A DNA stretch of 64,000 nt from NCBI RefSeq assembly GCF_002119685.1, contig NZ_CP021108.1:5208001-5272000 (forward strand), read 5' to 3'. Made by a program: the position numbers and the translations under genes. The notes under the pieces were generated by a model. It did not search any database. It saw nothing but the letters and a program-made list of their open reading frames with translations, and was not told where the DNA came from. Position 1 is the stretch's first letter; every line of letters begins with the position of its first letter. Of the stretch, positions 16,640 through 25,741 are shown in pieces. This stretch comes from Bordetella genomosp. 8 (GTDB lineage: Bacteria > Pseudomonadota > Gammaproteobacteria > Burkholderiales > Burkholderiaceae_B).

Positions 16640-16666
16640 ATTGGTATGCCGTTTATATATCCCAGT
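16640..16666. promoter_or_regulatory. Operator-like site C, upstream of the Pot-type ATPase gene
   Basis: ATTGGTATGCC (16640-16650) is identical to the first eleven bases of site B. TATGCC at 16645 is followed by TATCCC 13 bases later, and the right half of the palindrome is degraded (CCGTT instead of CCAAT). An AT-rich GTTTATATAT next to it could be a promoter -10 region. It lies 26 bases upstream of the ATPase start codon. Confidence 0.62.
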
Positions 16667-16702
16667 TGGCGTGGCCATGTCAACGGTACAGTGTTGCGCC
16701 GC

Positions 16703-17773
16703 TCAGGCGGCCTGCATCTCCAGCGTCGGGTAATCCGTGTACCCCACCGGACTGCAATGATCCAGGTCGTAGATCGTTGCGTTGTCCAGCGCGTTCAAGG
16801 GCGCGTTGCGACGCAGCCTGTCGACCAGGTCGGGATTGGCGATGTAGGCCTTGCCGAACGACACCGCGTCGGCCTCGCCCCGCGCGACGACGTCGGCCGC
16901 CGACACCGCGTCGAACCCGTCGTTGGCAATGCACACGCCGCCGAATTCGCGCTTCAGCATCGAGAACAAGGCGCCTTCGCCCTGCGTTTCACGGATGAAC
17001 AGGAAGCCGAGCTTGCGCTCGCCCATGGCGCGCGCCACGTAGCCGAACGTACCCGCCGGATCGCTTTCGCTGATCGAGTACGACGGCGAACGCGGCGCCA
17101 GGTGCAGGCCCACGCGATTGGGCGCCCACACTTCCAGCACCGCATCGATGACTTCTATCATCAACCGCGCGCGGTTTTCGACGCTGCCGCCATAGGCGTC
17201 CGTGCGGTGGTTCGTTCCGTCCTGCAGGAACTGGTCCAGCAGGTAGCCGTTGGCGCCATGTATCGTGACGCCGTCGAAACCGGCCGCCTTTGCATTGCGC
17301 GCGCCTTGCCGGAAGGCGTCGACGATGCCGGGGATTTCATCCAGCGCGAGTTCGCGCGGCACCGGATAGGGTTGCTTGGGCCGCAACAGGCTCACGTGGC
17401 CCTCGGCGGCGATGGCGCTGGGCGCCACGGGCTGGCGGCCCTGCAACAGCGCCGGATGCGAAATCCGCCCTACGTGCCACAGCTGCGCCGCGATCCGGCC
17501 ACCCGCGCGATGCACCGCATCGGTCACCAGGCGCCATCCATCCACCTGCTCCTGGCTCCAGATGCCGGGCACGTGCTGATAGCCGACCCCGTCATCCCTG
17601 ACGGGCGTGCCTTCGGTGATGATCAGGCCGGCGGTCGCGCGCTGCACGTAATGCTCCGCCATCAGGCGGTTGGCCACGTTGCCGGGCGCGCGCAGGCGTG
17701 TCAGCGGAGCCATCACGATACGGTTGGGCAGATGCAGGTCGCCTATGGAAAGCGGATCGAAAAGCGTCGTCAT
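16703..17773 (-). CDS. Old yellow enzyme family ene-reductase (NemA-like)
   Basis: An FMN-dependent NAD(P)H oxidoreductase that reduces activated alkenes, N-ethylmaleimide-like electrophiles or nitrate esters. The 356-residue protein starts TTLFDPLSIGDLHLPNRIVMAPLTR, the usual first strand of the TIM barrel. It has the substrate-binding His-x-x-Asn in FDGVTIHGANGYL and the downstream DGTNHRTDAYGGSVENR. The C-terminal FGKAYIANPDL is the phosphate-binding region. ATG 17773 is chosen; a longer in-frame reading would cross the promoter. It is divergent from an HxlR regulator, the common arrangement for electrophile-responsive control of such reductases. Confidence 0.95.
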   Translation of the reverse strand: MTTLFDPLSIGDLHLPNRIVMAPLTRLRAPGNVANRLMAEHYVQRATAGLIITEGTPVRDDGVGYQHVPGIWSQEQVDGWRLVTDAVHRAGGRIAAQLWHVGRISHPALLQGRQPVAPSAIAAEGHVSLLRPKQPYPVPRELALDEIPGIVDAFRQGARNAKAAGFDGVTIHGANGYLLDQFLQDGTNHRTDAYGGSVENRARLMIEVIDAVLEVWAPNRVGLHLAPRSPSYSISESDPAGTFGYVARAMGERKLGFLFIRETQGEGALFSMLKREFGGVCIANDGFDAVSAADVVARGEADAVSFGKAYIANPDLVDRLRRNAPLNALDNATIYDLDHCSPVGYTDYPTLEMQAA

Positions 17774-17877
17774 GGTGGGGCCATCCCGGATGTACGCGGC
17801 ACCGGTCCTGGCCGGCCGGGCGCCGCTGGCGCAGGCGGTCCGGGGATCGGAGCCGCGCGCCGCGTTGTTTAATAATG

Positions 17878-17907
17878 AAACCATGGCGATCATACGCAGC
17901 ATGGTTT
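17878..17907. promoter_or_regulatory. Inverted repeat in the OYE/HxlR divergent promoter
   Basis: AAACCATG (17878-17885) and CATGGTTT (17900-17907) are perfect 8-base inverted arms with a 14-base spacer, in an AT-rich stretch inside an otherwise GC-rich intergenic region. It lies about 30 bases upstream of the HxlR-type gene and is a good candidate binding site for that regulator. Confidence 0.58.
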
Positions 17908-17938
17908 AAAATTGCAACCTTAAACTCAGGAGACCGAT

Positions 17939-18265
17939 ATGCAGCGCAAGCGCCTGGGCGAAGACCCCTGCCCCATCGCCCGATCGCTGGACGTGATCGG
18001 CGATTGGTGGAGCCTGCTGATCGTGCGGGAAGCCATGCAGGGCACCTGCCGCTTCAGCGATTTCCAGCAGCACCTGGGGCTGGCCAGGAACATATTGAGC
18101 ACCCGCCTGCGCAAGCTGGTCGAACAGGGCGTGCTGGAGACGCAGCCGTCCGCGGAACGCGGCGACCACAAGGAATACCACCTGACCGCGAAAGGCCGCG
18201 GACTCGATCCGGTGCTGCGGGCCTTGTACGCCTGGGGCAAGGAACACCTGTTCGCCGAGGCGTAG
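17939..18265 (+). CDS. HxlR-family transcriptional regulator
   Basis: A winged-helix regulator of 108 residues, the normal size for HxlR/YodB/HypR proteins. It shows DPCPIARSLDVIGDWWSLLIVREAMQG broken over the first helices, with the conserved Cys11 that senses electrophiles or oxidants in several members. The recognition region is HLGLARNILSTRLRKLVEQG. A strong AGGAGA ribosome site precedes ATG 17939. It is divergent from the OYE reductase, which it very probably regulates through the inverted repeat between them. Confidence 0.95.
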   Translation: MQRKRLGEDPCPIARSLDVIGDWWSLLIVREAMQGTCRFSDFQQHLGLARNILSTRLRKLVEQGVLETQPSAERGDHKEYHLTAKGRGLDPVLRALYAWGKEHLFAEA

Positions 18266-18338
18266 CGCGCGTACCTGGAACGGTCGCGCGGCCACGGGTG
18301 CGCCAGCGGGCGGCCGTCCGGGCGCCCACCGGCGCAGT

Positions 18339-18767
18339 TCAACGCGCGCGCCTGTCGAGGCTGTAGGCGCCGGCGCCGTTCAGCACCAGTTGCAGCAGGC
18401 CGCCAGCGATGGCCAGGTTCTTCAGGAAGTTGACCTGCTGGTTGGCATCGCCCCAGGCACTGTGGAACACCAGCGCGGTGACGACCGTAAAAACGGCCAT
18501 CACGGCGGCGACCAGGCGCGTGCGGTAGCCGACGATCAACAGGACGCCACCGCCCACTTCCACCAGCAGGGCCACGGCATACGCCACCGTCGGCAGCGGC
18601 AGGCCGGCGGAGGTGATGTACGCGATGGTGCCGGCGGGGGCGGCCAGCTTGCCGATACCGGCAATCAGGAACAACGCCGCCAGCAGCACGCGGCTGATCA
18701 GCGCGCCGGGTCCGCCGCTGCGGGCGTAGGGGATGGCGGGTTCGGTGTAGGCGGTCTGGGTAGTCAT
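18339..18767 (-). CDS. DoxX-family membrane protein
   Basis: A small inner-membrane protein of about 142 residues with four hydrophobic segments: ISRVLLAALFLIAGIGKL, TVAYAVALLVEVGGGVLLI, LVAAVMAVFTVVTALVF and NLAIAGGLLQLVLNGAGAY. The conserved start (FLIAGIGKLAAP) and QQVNFLKNLAIAGGLL are typical of DoxX/YphA proteins, some of which take part in thiol or quinone oxidant handling. GAGGAGAAA gives a good ribosome site for ATG 18767. It is divergent from a LysR regulator with a 106-base gap, so it is probably that regulator's target. Confidence 0.92.
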   Translation of the reverse strand: MTTQTAYTEPAIPYARSGGPGALISRVLLAALFLIAGIGKLAAPAGTIAYITSAGLPLPTVAYAVALLVEVGGGVLLIVGYRTRLVAAVMAVFTVVTALVFHSAWGDANQQVNFLKNLAIAGGLLQLVLNGAGAYSLDRRAR

Positions 18768-18873
18768 GAGGTTTCTCCTCGGAGAAAAGATGAGATGGCG
18801 CAGCATAGGGTGTTGCCTCCCATCTTCGGAAGCCCATATATTTCGATCCTATCCATCCAAAATCCCGATACCT

Positions 18874-19797
18874 ATGCTTGAAGCGATCTCGCTGGACCAA
18901 TTGCGCACCTTCGTCGCCGCGGCGGAAGCCGGCAGTTTTTCCGCGGCGGGGCGACAACTGCGCCGCGCGCAGTCGGTGGTCAGCCACACGCTGGCGAACC
19001 TGGAGACGCAGACCGGCGTCAGGCTGTTCGATCGCGGGGGCCGTTATCCGGTGCTGACGGAAGCGGGACACGCGCTGCTGCGGGAAGCGCGCGCCGTCCT
19101 GAACGGGATGAACGCATTCAAGGCCAAGGCCAAATCGATGGCGGAGGGCCTGGAGCCGGAGCTGACGGTGGTGATCGACGTCATGTATCCCATGCAGGCG
19201 CTGACCAAGGCCGTGGGCAAATTCCACGAAGCCTTTCCGCACACGCCTTTACGCCTGTACGTCGAGGCGCTGGGCGGCCTGGTCAAACCGGTGCTGGACG
19301 GCACGTGCGCCCTGGGGGCGGTCGGCTCGCTACCGACCATCCCGGATAGCCTGGCGACCGAGGCGCTGCTGGACGTTCCCATGGTGAAGGTGGTGGCGCC
19401 CACGCATCCGCTGGCGTCGTTCGACGGCGAACTGACGCGCCAGGAACTGGCGCGTCACGTGCAACTGGTACTGACCGATCGCACCGACCTGACGGCCGGC
19501 AATCAATACGGCGTTTTCTCGCCGTCCACCTGGCGGCTGGCGGACATGGGCGCCAAGCACGCCTTTCTATGCGCGGGTTTCGGCTGGGGTCATATGCCCC
19601 TGGCCATGGTGCAGGCGCAACTGCACAGCGGCGAGCTGGTGGCCTTGACCCGCGTCAGCCCGGAATGCCACGTGCCGCCCATCACCGTCTATGCGGTGTA
19701 TTGCCACGATCGGCCGCCGGGCCCGGCGGGCCGCTGGTTCCTGGAGCAACTCAAGGACGGCAGCCGCGCCTGCCCGACAACGCTGCAGAGCGCGTAA
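18874..19797 (+). CDS. LysR-family transcriptional regulator
   Basis: A 307-residue LysR regulator. The N-terminal winged helix is visible in LDQLRTFVAAAEAGSFSAAGRQL, RAQSVVSHTLANLETQTGVRLFDR and LTEAGHALLREARAVL. The rest is the two-lobed effector domain. ATG 18874 begins with the usual short leader (MLEAISLDQL); the longer in-frame reading would run over the divergent promoter of the DoxX gene. It may control the DoxX gene and/or itself. Its C-terminal neighbours (binding protein and porter) are convergent and not obviously co-regulated. Confidence 0.94.
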   Translation: MLEAISLDQLRTFVAAAEAGSFSAAGRQLRRAQSVVSHTLANLETQTGVRLFDRGGRYPVLTEAGHALLREARAVLNGMNAFKAKAKSMAEGLEPELTVVIDVMYPMQALTKAVGKFHEAFPHTPLRLYVEALGGLVKPVLDGTCALGAVGSLPTIPDSLATEALLDVPMVKVVAPTHPLASFDGELTRQELARHVQLVLTDRTDLTAGNQYGVFSPSTWRLADMGAKHAFLCAGFGWGHMPLAMVQAQLHSGELVALTRVSPECHVPPITVYAVYCHDRPPGPAGRWFLEQLKDGSRACPTTLQSA

Positions 19798-19832
19798 GCG
19801 GAAGCGCCCCGTGGAGCGCCTGCTGTCCGCGC

Positions 19833-20618
19833 CTACTTCTTCTTGACCGGATCCAGGCCGGTCTGCTTGACCACTGGCTGGGCCTTGGCGGACGCCAGGA
19901 ATTTCAGCAGTTCGGCGGCTTCCTTCTGGTGGGTGGAGGTGACCGGCACGCCGCCGGCGAAGCGGGTGATCGACTGCACCGACGCCGGCACCTTGCCGAC
20001 GAAGGTCACGCCCGGCACGGGCAGCAGTTCGGCGACCTGCTGGAAGCCGACCTCATACGTACCGTCGGCCACCTTCGACGCCACCGGGATCTTGGGCACC
20101 ATCGTGGCCTTGGACTTGACCTGGTCCTCGATACCCAGCTTCTTGAACATTTCCTTTTCGATGTACACGCCGCTGGCGCTATCGGAGTAGGCGATGGACT
20201 TGGCGTTCAGCAAGGTCTTCTTCAAGGCGGCGACAGTGGAAATGTCGGGCTTGGGCTGCCCCTGCTTCACCACCATGCCGATGGGCGAATCGGCCAGCTC
20301 GACGCGCGAGGACTTGTTCACCTGGCCCTGCTTGATCAGGTCGTCCAGCGCATAGCCGACCATGATGACGACGTCGGCCGGTTCCTTCCGCGCCAGCCGG
20401 TTGGGTATGGCTTCCGGCGACTTGCCCATGGACGGGCCGTGCTCGGTGACCAGCGTATTGCCGGTGGCCTTGGTGAATTCCGGACCGAGCTTGTCGTAGG
20501 CGGCGGAAAAACCGCCCGAGATCAGGACGTGCAGCTCGGCGGCCTGTACGGGCGCGAAGGCCGCGGACGCGGCCAGCAGGGAACCCGCAAGGGCCAGGGT
20601 GCGTAGGGAAGTTTTCAT
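19833..20618 (-). CDS. ModA-like periplasmic substrate-binding protein
   Basis: A 261-residue secreted binding protein of the molybdate-type (SBP_bac_11) fold. A signal peptide (MKTSLRTLALAGSLLAASAA, cleavage after VQA) precedes AELHVLISGGFSAAYDKLGPEF, the family's first strand with the Ser-rich anion-binding loop. The segment PADVVIMVGYALDDLIKQG and the end AAELLKFLASAKAQPVVKQTGLDPV are also typical. No ModB/ModC genes are adjacent; instead an MHS porter is encoded 37 bases away. Binding proteins of this group in Bordetella-like genomes often appear as orphans, so the ligand may be an organic anion. Confidence 0.87.
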   Translation of the reverse strand: MKTSLRTLALAGSLLAASAAFAPVQAAELHVLISGGFSAAYDKLGPEFTKATGNTLVTEHGPSMGKSPEAIPNRLARKEPADVVIMVGYALDDLIKQGQVNKSSRVELADSPIGMVVKQGQPKPDISTVAALKKTLLNAKSIAYSDSASGVYIEKEMFKKLGIEDQVKSKATMVPKIPVASKVADGTYEVGFQQVAELLPVPGVTFVGKVPASVQSITRFAGGVPVTSTHQKEAAELLKFLASAKAQPVVKQTGLDPVKKK

Positions 20619-20624
20619 AGTCTC

Positions 20625-20637
20625 CTCGGTAGCCGAG
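20625..20637 (-). promoter_or_regulatory. Small hairpin overlapping the ribosome site of the ModA-like gene
   Basis: Read on the minus strand, CTCGG-CTA-CCGAG forms a 5-bp stem whose right arm runs into the GAGGAGA ribosome-binding sequence just before ATG 20618. It could modulate translation. It is short, so it may be chance. Confidence 0.25.
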
Positions 20638-20654
20638 AGTTGAAGAAATCGTGA

Positions 20655-21962
20655 TCAGGCCTGTGCCGCCACGCGGGAGGCCGCCGCGCCGCGCGAATAC
20701 AGCGCCAGCGTCGCCGCGAAGGCGCACACCGCCGCGAAGGTCATCCAGTAGCCGGGCGCCGCGCGGTCGCCCGTGGCATGGATCAGGGCGGTGGAAATCT
20801 CCGGCGTGAAGCCGCCGAAGATGGCCGTGGCCAGGCTATAGGCGACGGAAAACCCGGCCACGCGCACCGACGCCGGCATAACCTCGGCCAGCGCCACCAC
20901 CATCGCGCCGTTGTAGACGGCGTACAAAAACGACAGCCACAGCAGCACCGTCAGCATCTTGCCGAAGGTCGGACCGTCGGCCAGGTAGGTCAGCGCGGGG
21001 TAGGACGTGACGATGGCCAGCACGGTCATCGTCAACAGCACCGGCTTGCGGCCGACGCGGTCGGAGATCGCGCCGCCGATGGGCAGCCAGATGAAGTTGG
21101 ACACGCCGACGCACAAGGTCACCAGCAGGCTGTCGGACGTGCTCAGGTGCAGCACGGTCTTGCCGAAGGTCGGGGCGTAGACGGTGATCAGGTAGAAGGC
21201 CGTCGTGGTCATCGCCACCATGAGCGCGCCGCCTATCATCAGCTTCCAGTTGGCCACCAGCGAGATCCACGATTCGCGCAAGCCCGGCCGATGCGTGCGC
21301 GCCTTGAAGGCCTGCGTTTCTTCCAGGCGGCGGCGCAGCACGAAGATGAAGGGAATGATCAGGCAACCGACGAAGAACGGAATCCGCCAGCCCCAGGCCG
21401 CGATGGTCGCCGAATCCATCCAGTGATTCAGCCCGAAGCCCAGCCCCGCGGCCACCACAATGGAAACCTGCTGGCTGCCCGATTGCCAGGCGGTGTAGAA
21501 GCCCCTGTGGCCCGGCGTCGCCATTTCAGCCAGGTAGACGGACACGCCACCCAGTTCGGCGCCGGCGGAAAAGCCCTGCAGCAGCCGGCCCAGCAGCACC
21601 AGCAACGGGGCCAACAGGCCTATCGTCGCGTGGCCCGGCACGAAGGCGATCAGGATGGTGCCGCTGGCCATCAGCGACAGGGTGACGATCAGTCCCTTGC
21701 GGCGCCCGACGCGGTCGATATAGGCGCCCAGCACGATCGCGCCCAGCGGACGCATGAGAAAACCCGCGCCGAATACCGCGAAGGTCTGCATCAGGGAGGC
21801 GAACTCGCTGCTGGCCGGGAAAAAGACGGCGGCGATCTGGGTCGCGTAGAACCCGAAGAGGAAAAAGTCGAACTGCTCGAGGAAATTGCCGGCCGTGACG
21901 CGCACGACCGAGCGTGCCATGGTCAAGCCGGAAGGTCTGTCCACCGTTGATGATTGCTGCAT
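20655..21962 (-). CDS. MFS transporter, metabolite:H+ symporter (MHS/citrate-type)
   Basis: A 12-segment inner-membrane carrier of 435 residues in the MHS group, whose members import citrate, tricarballylate, alpha-ketoglutarate, shikimate or similar organic acids with protons. Family signatures are [19 protein letters not shown] in the first helix, [21 protein letters not shown] in loop 2-3, and [23 protein letters not shown] cut across loop 4-5. Loop 8-9 repeats the pattern with [17 protein letters not shown] 21962 has AGGA upstream. It precedes the ModA-like gene in the same direction, so the two may form a unit for uptake of one organic acid. Confidence 0.93.
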   Translation of the reverse strand: MQQSSTVDRPSGLTMARSVVRVTAGNFLEQFDFFLFGFYATQIAAVFFPASSEFASLMQTFAVFGAGFLMRPLGAIVLGAYIDRVGRRKGLIVTLSLMASGTILIAFVPGHATIGLLAPLLVLLGRLLQGFSAGAELGGVSVYLAEMATPGHRGFYTAWQSGSQQVSIVVAAGLGFGLNHWMDSATIAAWGWRIPFFVGCLIIPFIFVLRRRLEETQAFKARTHRPGLRESWISLVANWKLMIGGALMVAMTTTAFYLITVYAPTFGKTVLHLSTSDSLLVTLCVGVSNFIWLPIGGAISDRVGRKPVLLTMTVLAIVTSYPALTYLADGPTFGKMLTVLLWLSFLYAVYNGAMVVALAEVMPASVRVAGFSVAYSLATAIFGGFTPEISTALIHATGDRAAPGYWMTFAAVCAFAATLALYSRGAAASRVAAQA

Positions 21963-22225
21963 GTTGTTGTCCTGATTGGCAAGGCGGAATGCGGCCGCCC
22001 CAGGACATCCGGACCAACAGAGCCGCGGAAGGAAAACGATGCAAGGCAATCGCGTCGTCCCGGTGAACCGGGGCGGAAACGCCTGCGTGCGCTGAACCCT
22101 TGTTTCCCGCAGGAACGGTGCAATGGGGCACGCCTCCGGGCAAAGGCGCCCGGACCACCACGAGCCCATACGTTAGCCGGCCTAGCTGACCGGCGCATTA
22201 AAGCGCTTGTAAGGATTGCGCCGGA

Positions 22226-23221
22226 TCAGGCGGGCACCAGGCGCCTGCCGCGCAGCAGGTCGCGCAGGCGCCGCTTGAAGGAACGCGGCGGCGGCTCCAG
22301 GATGGGATCCTGGTCGTAGGCCCGCGTCAGCACGGCCAGCGCGCGTGGATCCGGCGAGCGGCCGCCCAGCATGGCACCGGCGATATCCCTCATGGCGCCC
22401 TTCAACTCTTCCAGCTCCAGGGGGCCGGCGCTCCAGTCGATGCGGCGCGCATCTTCCGGTGTGTAAAGCGGAATCAGCCTGTCGATGGCGGTGAAGCGCG
22501 CGTTGCGGTCGCGCCGGATCAGCACGACCGGCACGCCCATCCCCAGGCAGGGGCTGGCGACGTGCAGCAAGGGGGTGATCACCAGCCGCGCCTGGCGCCG
22601 GTAGAAGTCCAGGTAGCGGGCGGCCAGTCCTTCCATGCGTGCCACGTCACCATCGCCGAGCGGCGTACAGGAGATGGGCTCGCGCTGGTAGATCAGTCGC
22701 GCCGATTCCAGCATGGGCTTGGGCAAGGCCTGCAGCACGACCGCCGGCAGGGCGCCCGGTCCGCTGCCGTAGGCGATCACCGGCACGCCATCGGCCGGCG
22801 GCGCGTCGCGGCGCGGCAAGGTCATCGTGACGCAGCCGGTGACGAAGGCGGCGATCCCGTGCTTTTCCAGCATGCGCCGGGTGACGGCATCGCGGCAGCC
22901 TATGGGCTGATGCCGCAACAGCAGGTCGCGGTTGTGCGTGACGACGGACTCGGTTTCGGCGTTGAACCCGAAGAACACCGGCTCGACCTGCGGCGGCAGG
23001 GGAAAACAGCCTTCGTGGAAACAGCCGTTCATGATCAGCCGCACCGGTTCGCCGGCATAGTCGCGCAGCGCGTCGCGGTCTATGCCCACCATGTCTTCCG
23101 CCGCTATCCCCAGGCGCGCGAAGAGCGCCCGGGTCGCCAGGGACTGGATGTTGTCGCCGATGTTCACCGAAGTGCGGTTGGCGTCGTTGCCATACCGGAA
23201 TTCCAGATAACCGTATTTCAT
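22226..23221 (-). CDS. Polysaccharide pyruvyl transferase-like protein
   Basis: A cytoplasmic protein of about 331 residues that resembles the polysaccharide pyruvyl transferase (WcaK/CsaB) family, which ketalises sugars with pyruvate from PEP. Supporting segments are SVNIGDNIQSLATRALF near the start, where this family has its G(D/N)xI/Q motif, VRLIMNGCFHEGCFPLP, and the C-terminal TPLLHVASPCLGMGVPVVLI, which has the conserved H..(S/A)..(L/M)G.P pattern. ATG 23221 is chosen; upstream in-frame sequence looks non-coding. No other polysaccharide genes are nearby, so it is isolated. The family call is from pattern only and carries moderate certainty. Confidence 0.72.
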   Translation of the reverse strand: MKYGYLEFRYGNDANRTSVNIGDNIQSLATRALFARLGIAAEDMVGIDRDALRDYAGEPVRLIMNGCFHEGCFPLPPQVEPVFFGFNAETESVVTHNRDLLLRHQPIGCRDAVTRRMLEKHGIAAFVTGCVTMTLPRRDAPPADGVPVIAYGSGPGALPAVVLQALPKPMLESARLIYQREPISCTPLGDGDVARMEGLAARYLDFYRRQARLVITPLLHVASPCLGMGVPVVLIRRDRNARFTAIDRLIPLYTPEDARRIDWSAGPLELEELKGAMRDIAGAMLGGRSPDPRALAVLTRAYDQDPILEPPPRSFKRRLRDLLRGRRLVPA

Positions 23222-23459
23222 CTGCTGCGCGATCGACGGCGCCGCGGCTGGGAGCCGACCCGGGCCCGTGCGAGCCGCCTGTGCTGGATTTTTAAAGGGA
23301 CAGTTTACACATTTCGGAGTTTTGCCTTGAAATTCAGATAATTCCTTCCCTCTGTCACCGGATTTCTCCCGCCAACTGTACCGGGGCCCGGCATCTGTAC
23401 CGCTCGGGCCCGCGACTTGCTCTGCGCTAGGCTCAATAAAGGCACAGGGGAGTCGCCAA

Positions 23460-24908
23460 ATGTCCACGGTTTCATCCTCCACGAATCAGCCATCCGATTC
23501 CGGTACCCCGCTGGCCCGGGTCATGGGTCCCAAGCTGTTGCTGCTGTTCATCGTCGGCGACATCCTGGGCACCGGCGTCTACGCACTGACCGGCCAGGTG
23601 GCCAAGGAAGTCGGCGGCGCCGCCTGGCTGCCCTTCCTGGTGGCCTTCGTGGTGGCCTTGCTGACCGCGCTGTCCTACCTGGAGCTGGTGACCAAGTATC
23701 CGCAGGCCGCCGGAGCCGCGCTGTATGTGCACAAGGCCTTCGGCGTGCACTTCCTGACCTTCATCGTGTGCTTCACGGTGATGTGCTCCGGGTTGACCTC
23801 GGCCGCCACCGCATCGCGCGCCTTCGCGGCCAATCTGTTTGCAGCGCTGGGGATGGACGCGGGCGGGGAATTGGTCACGCTGGGCGCATTGGGCTTTCTC
23901 ATCTTGATCATGTTGCTCAACCTGCGCGGCGCCGCGCACGGCATCAAGACCAATGTGGTGCTGACGCTGATCGAGCTCAGCGGCCTGCTGATGGTGATCC
24001 TGCTGGGCTTCTACGCCATCGCCGGCGGCCAGGCCGACTTTTCCCGCGCCATCGCCTTCGATACGCCCGAGGACAAGAGCGTTTTCCTGGCCGTGACCTC
24101 TGCCACCACGCTGGCGTTCTTCGCCATGGTCGGCTTCGAGGATTCCGTCAACATGGCGGAAGAAACCCATTCGCCCAGCCGCATTTTCCCCAAGGTGATG
24201 CTGACGGGGCTGGGCCTGACCGCGGTGATCTACGTACTGGTTTCCATCTGCGCGGTGGCGCTGGTGCCGGTGGGCGAACTGGCCGCCAGCAATACGCCGC
24301 TGGTCCTGGTGGTGCAGCGCGCGGCGCCCGGCCTGCCCACCGAAACCATCATGCCCGTCATCTCCATGTTCGCGGTGGCCAATTCCGCGCTGATCAATAT
24401 GATGATGGCCAGCCGGCTGCTCTACGGGATGGCCAACCAGGGCGTGCTGCCGTCGTTCCTGTCCCGTGTCCACCAACGCAACCGCACGCCCTGGGCGGCC
24501 ATCCTCTTCACCACTGTGATCGGCCTGGGCCTGACGGTGCTGGTGGCGCGCGCCGAATCGCAGGCCATCCGCGCGCTGGGGGGAACGACCGCCCTGCTGC
24601 TGCTGGGCGTGTTCGCCTTCGTCAACGTCGCGGTGCTGGTGCTGCGGCGCGACGGCGTATCGCACGAGCACTTCCGGGTGCACACCGTGGTGCCGTGGCT
24701 GGGCGCGGCCACCTGCCTGTTCCTCGTGACGCCGATGACGGGCCGCGATCCGATCCAATACCAGGTGGCCGGCTGGCTGCTGCTGCTGGGCGTCATCATG
24801 TGGGGAATCACCCTGCTGACCCGCCGCCGTGGCGGCCGGCTGGACCCGGGACGGCTGGACCCGGAACGGCTCGACACCGAACAGCTGGATCCTGAGCGGC
24901 AGAAATAG
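23460..24908 (+). CDS. APC-family amino acid permease
   Basis: A 482-residue inner-membrane permease of the amino acid/polyamine/organocation superfamily with about 12 membrane segments. The unwound first helix motif GDILGTGVYALTGQV is clear, as are the sixth-helix region FFAMVGFEDSVNMAEETHSP and PKVMLTGLGLTAVIYVLV. AGGGGAG lies seven bases before ATG 23460. The last 23 residues are a degenerate five-residue repeat of the form RLDP(G/E) (see the repeat at 24837). Substrate unknown; the EExxxP region resembles cationic or small amino acid transporters. Confidence 0.94.
   Translation: MSTVSSSTNQPSDSGTPLARVMGPKLLLLFIVGDILGTGVYALTGQVAKEVGGAAWLPFLVAFVVALLTALSYLELVTKYPQAAGAALYVHKAFGVHFLTFIVCFTVMCSGLTSAATASRAFAANLFAALGMDAGGELVTLGALGFLILIMLLNLRGAAHGIKTNVVLTLIELSGLLMVILLGFYAIAGGQADFSRAIAFDTPEDKSVFLAVTSATTLAFFAMVGFEDSVNMAEETHSPSRIFPKVMLTGLGLTAVIYVLVSICAVALVPVGELAASNTPLVLVVQRAAPGLPTETIMPVISMFAVANSALINMMMASRLLYGMANQGVLPSFLSRVHQRNRTPWAAILFTTVIGLGLTVLVARAESQAIRALGGTTALLLLGVFAFVNVAVLVLRRDGVSHEHFRVHTVVPWLGAATCLFLVTPMTGRDPIQYQVAGWLLLLGVIMWGITLLTRRRGGRLDPGRLDPERLDTEQLDPERQK
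24837..24903 (+). repeat. 15-base tandem repeat at the 3' end of the APC permease gene
   Basis: Four imperfect copies of a 15-base unit (CGGCTGGACCCGGAA-like) encode RLDPG, RLDPE, RLDTE and QLDPE at the extreme C-terminus of the permease. The unit length is a multiple of three, so copy-number change would lengthen or shorten the tail without a frameshift. Confidence 0.6.
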
Positions 24909-24970
24909 CGGCGCGAGTAGAATGACCGGGCTGGCCACCGCGCCAGGCGCTTCCTACCCATTTCGCCGCC

Positions 24971-25723
24971 ATGCCCGTGCACTACCTCCGTGCCTTGACC
25001 AGCCCCGGCCGCACGACCGAAAGCAACCGCCGGCTGGGCATCTCGCTGGCCTTCGTCGCGGGAGCCGCCAACGCCGGCGGCTTCCTGGCGGTGGGACAGT
25101 ACACCTCGCACATGACCGGCATCGTCTCCGCGCTGGCCGACCACACGGCGCTGGGCGAAATCACGCTGGTCATCGCGGGAATGTGCTCGCTGCTGGCCTT
25201 CCTGGTCGGCGCCGGCGTGTCGGCCATACTCATCAACTGGGGCCGGCGGCGCGGCGCGCACAGCGAATATGCCATGCCCCTGATGCTGGAAGCCGCGCTG
25301 CTGTTGGTCTTCGGCCTGATGGGCACGCAGTTGGAACAGCAGCGCATGCTGGTCGTCCCGGCCACGGTGGGCCTGCTCTGCTTCATCATGGGCCTGCAGA
25401 ACGCCATCATCACCAAGATTTCCAAGTCCGAGATCCGCACCACCCACATGACGGGCGTGGTCACCGACATCGGCATCGAACTGGGCAAGCTGATCTACTG
25501 GAACATCGGCGACCGCGGCGTGGACCACAAGGTGATGGCCAACCGGTCGCGGCTGCGCCTGCTGGCGGCCCTGCTGGGCATGTTCCTGCTGGGCGGCGTT
25601 GCCGGCGCGCTGGGCTTCAAGCACCTGGGTTTCATCGCGACGGTGCCGCTGGCGGCGCTGCTGGTCCTCCTGGCCATCGTGCCGGTATTCGACGACCTGG
25701 CCGCGCTGGGCCGGCGTCCCTGA
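24971..25723 (+). CDS. YoaK/DUF1275 family membrane protein
   Basis: An inner-membrane protein of 250 residues with six probable helices, matching the DUF1275 (YoaK) family. The family's start is visible: LGISLAFVAGAANAGGFLAVGQYTSHMTG, with the conserved GxxxAxGF and THMTG-type motifs. A second family motif, FIMGLQNAIITKISKSEIRTTHMTG (shown here as overlapping known pieces), occurs in the C-terminal half, so the protein is an internal duplication. The function of the family is unknown. It follows the APC gene by 62 bases and precedes the DUF763 gene by 18, so the three may be co-transcribed. Confidence 0.93.
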   Translation: MPVHYLRALTSPGRTTESNRRLGISLAFVAGAANAGGFLAVGQYTSHMTGIVSALADHTALGEITLVIAGMCSLLAFLVGAGVSAILINWGRRRGAHSEYAMPLMLEAALLLVFGLMGTQLEQQRMLVVPATVGLLCFIMGLQNAIITKISKSEIRTTHMTGVVTDIGIELGKLIYWNIGDRGVDHKVMANRSRLRLLAALLGMFLLGGVAGALGFKHLGFIATVPLAALLVLLAIVPVFDDLAALGRRP

Positions 25724-25741
25724 GCACGGCGGCCGATCGCG

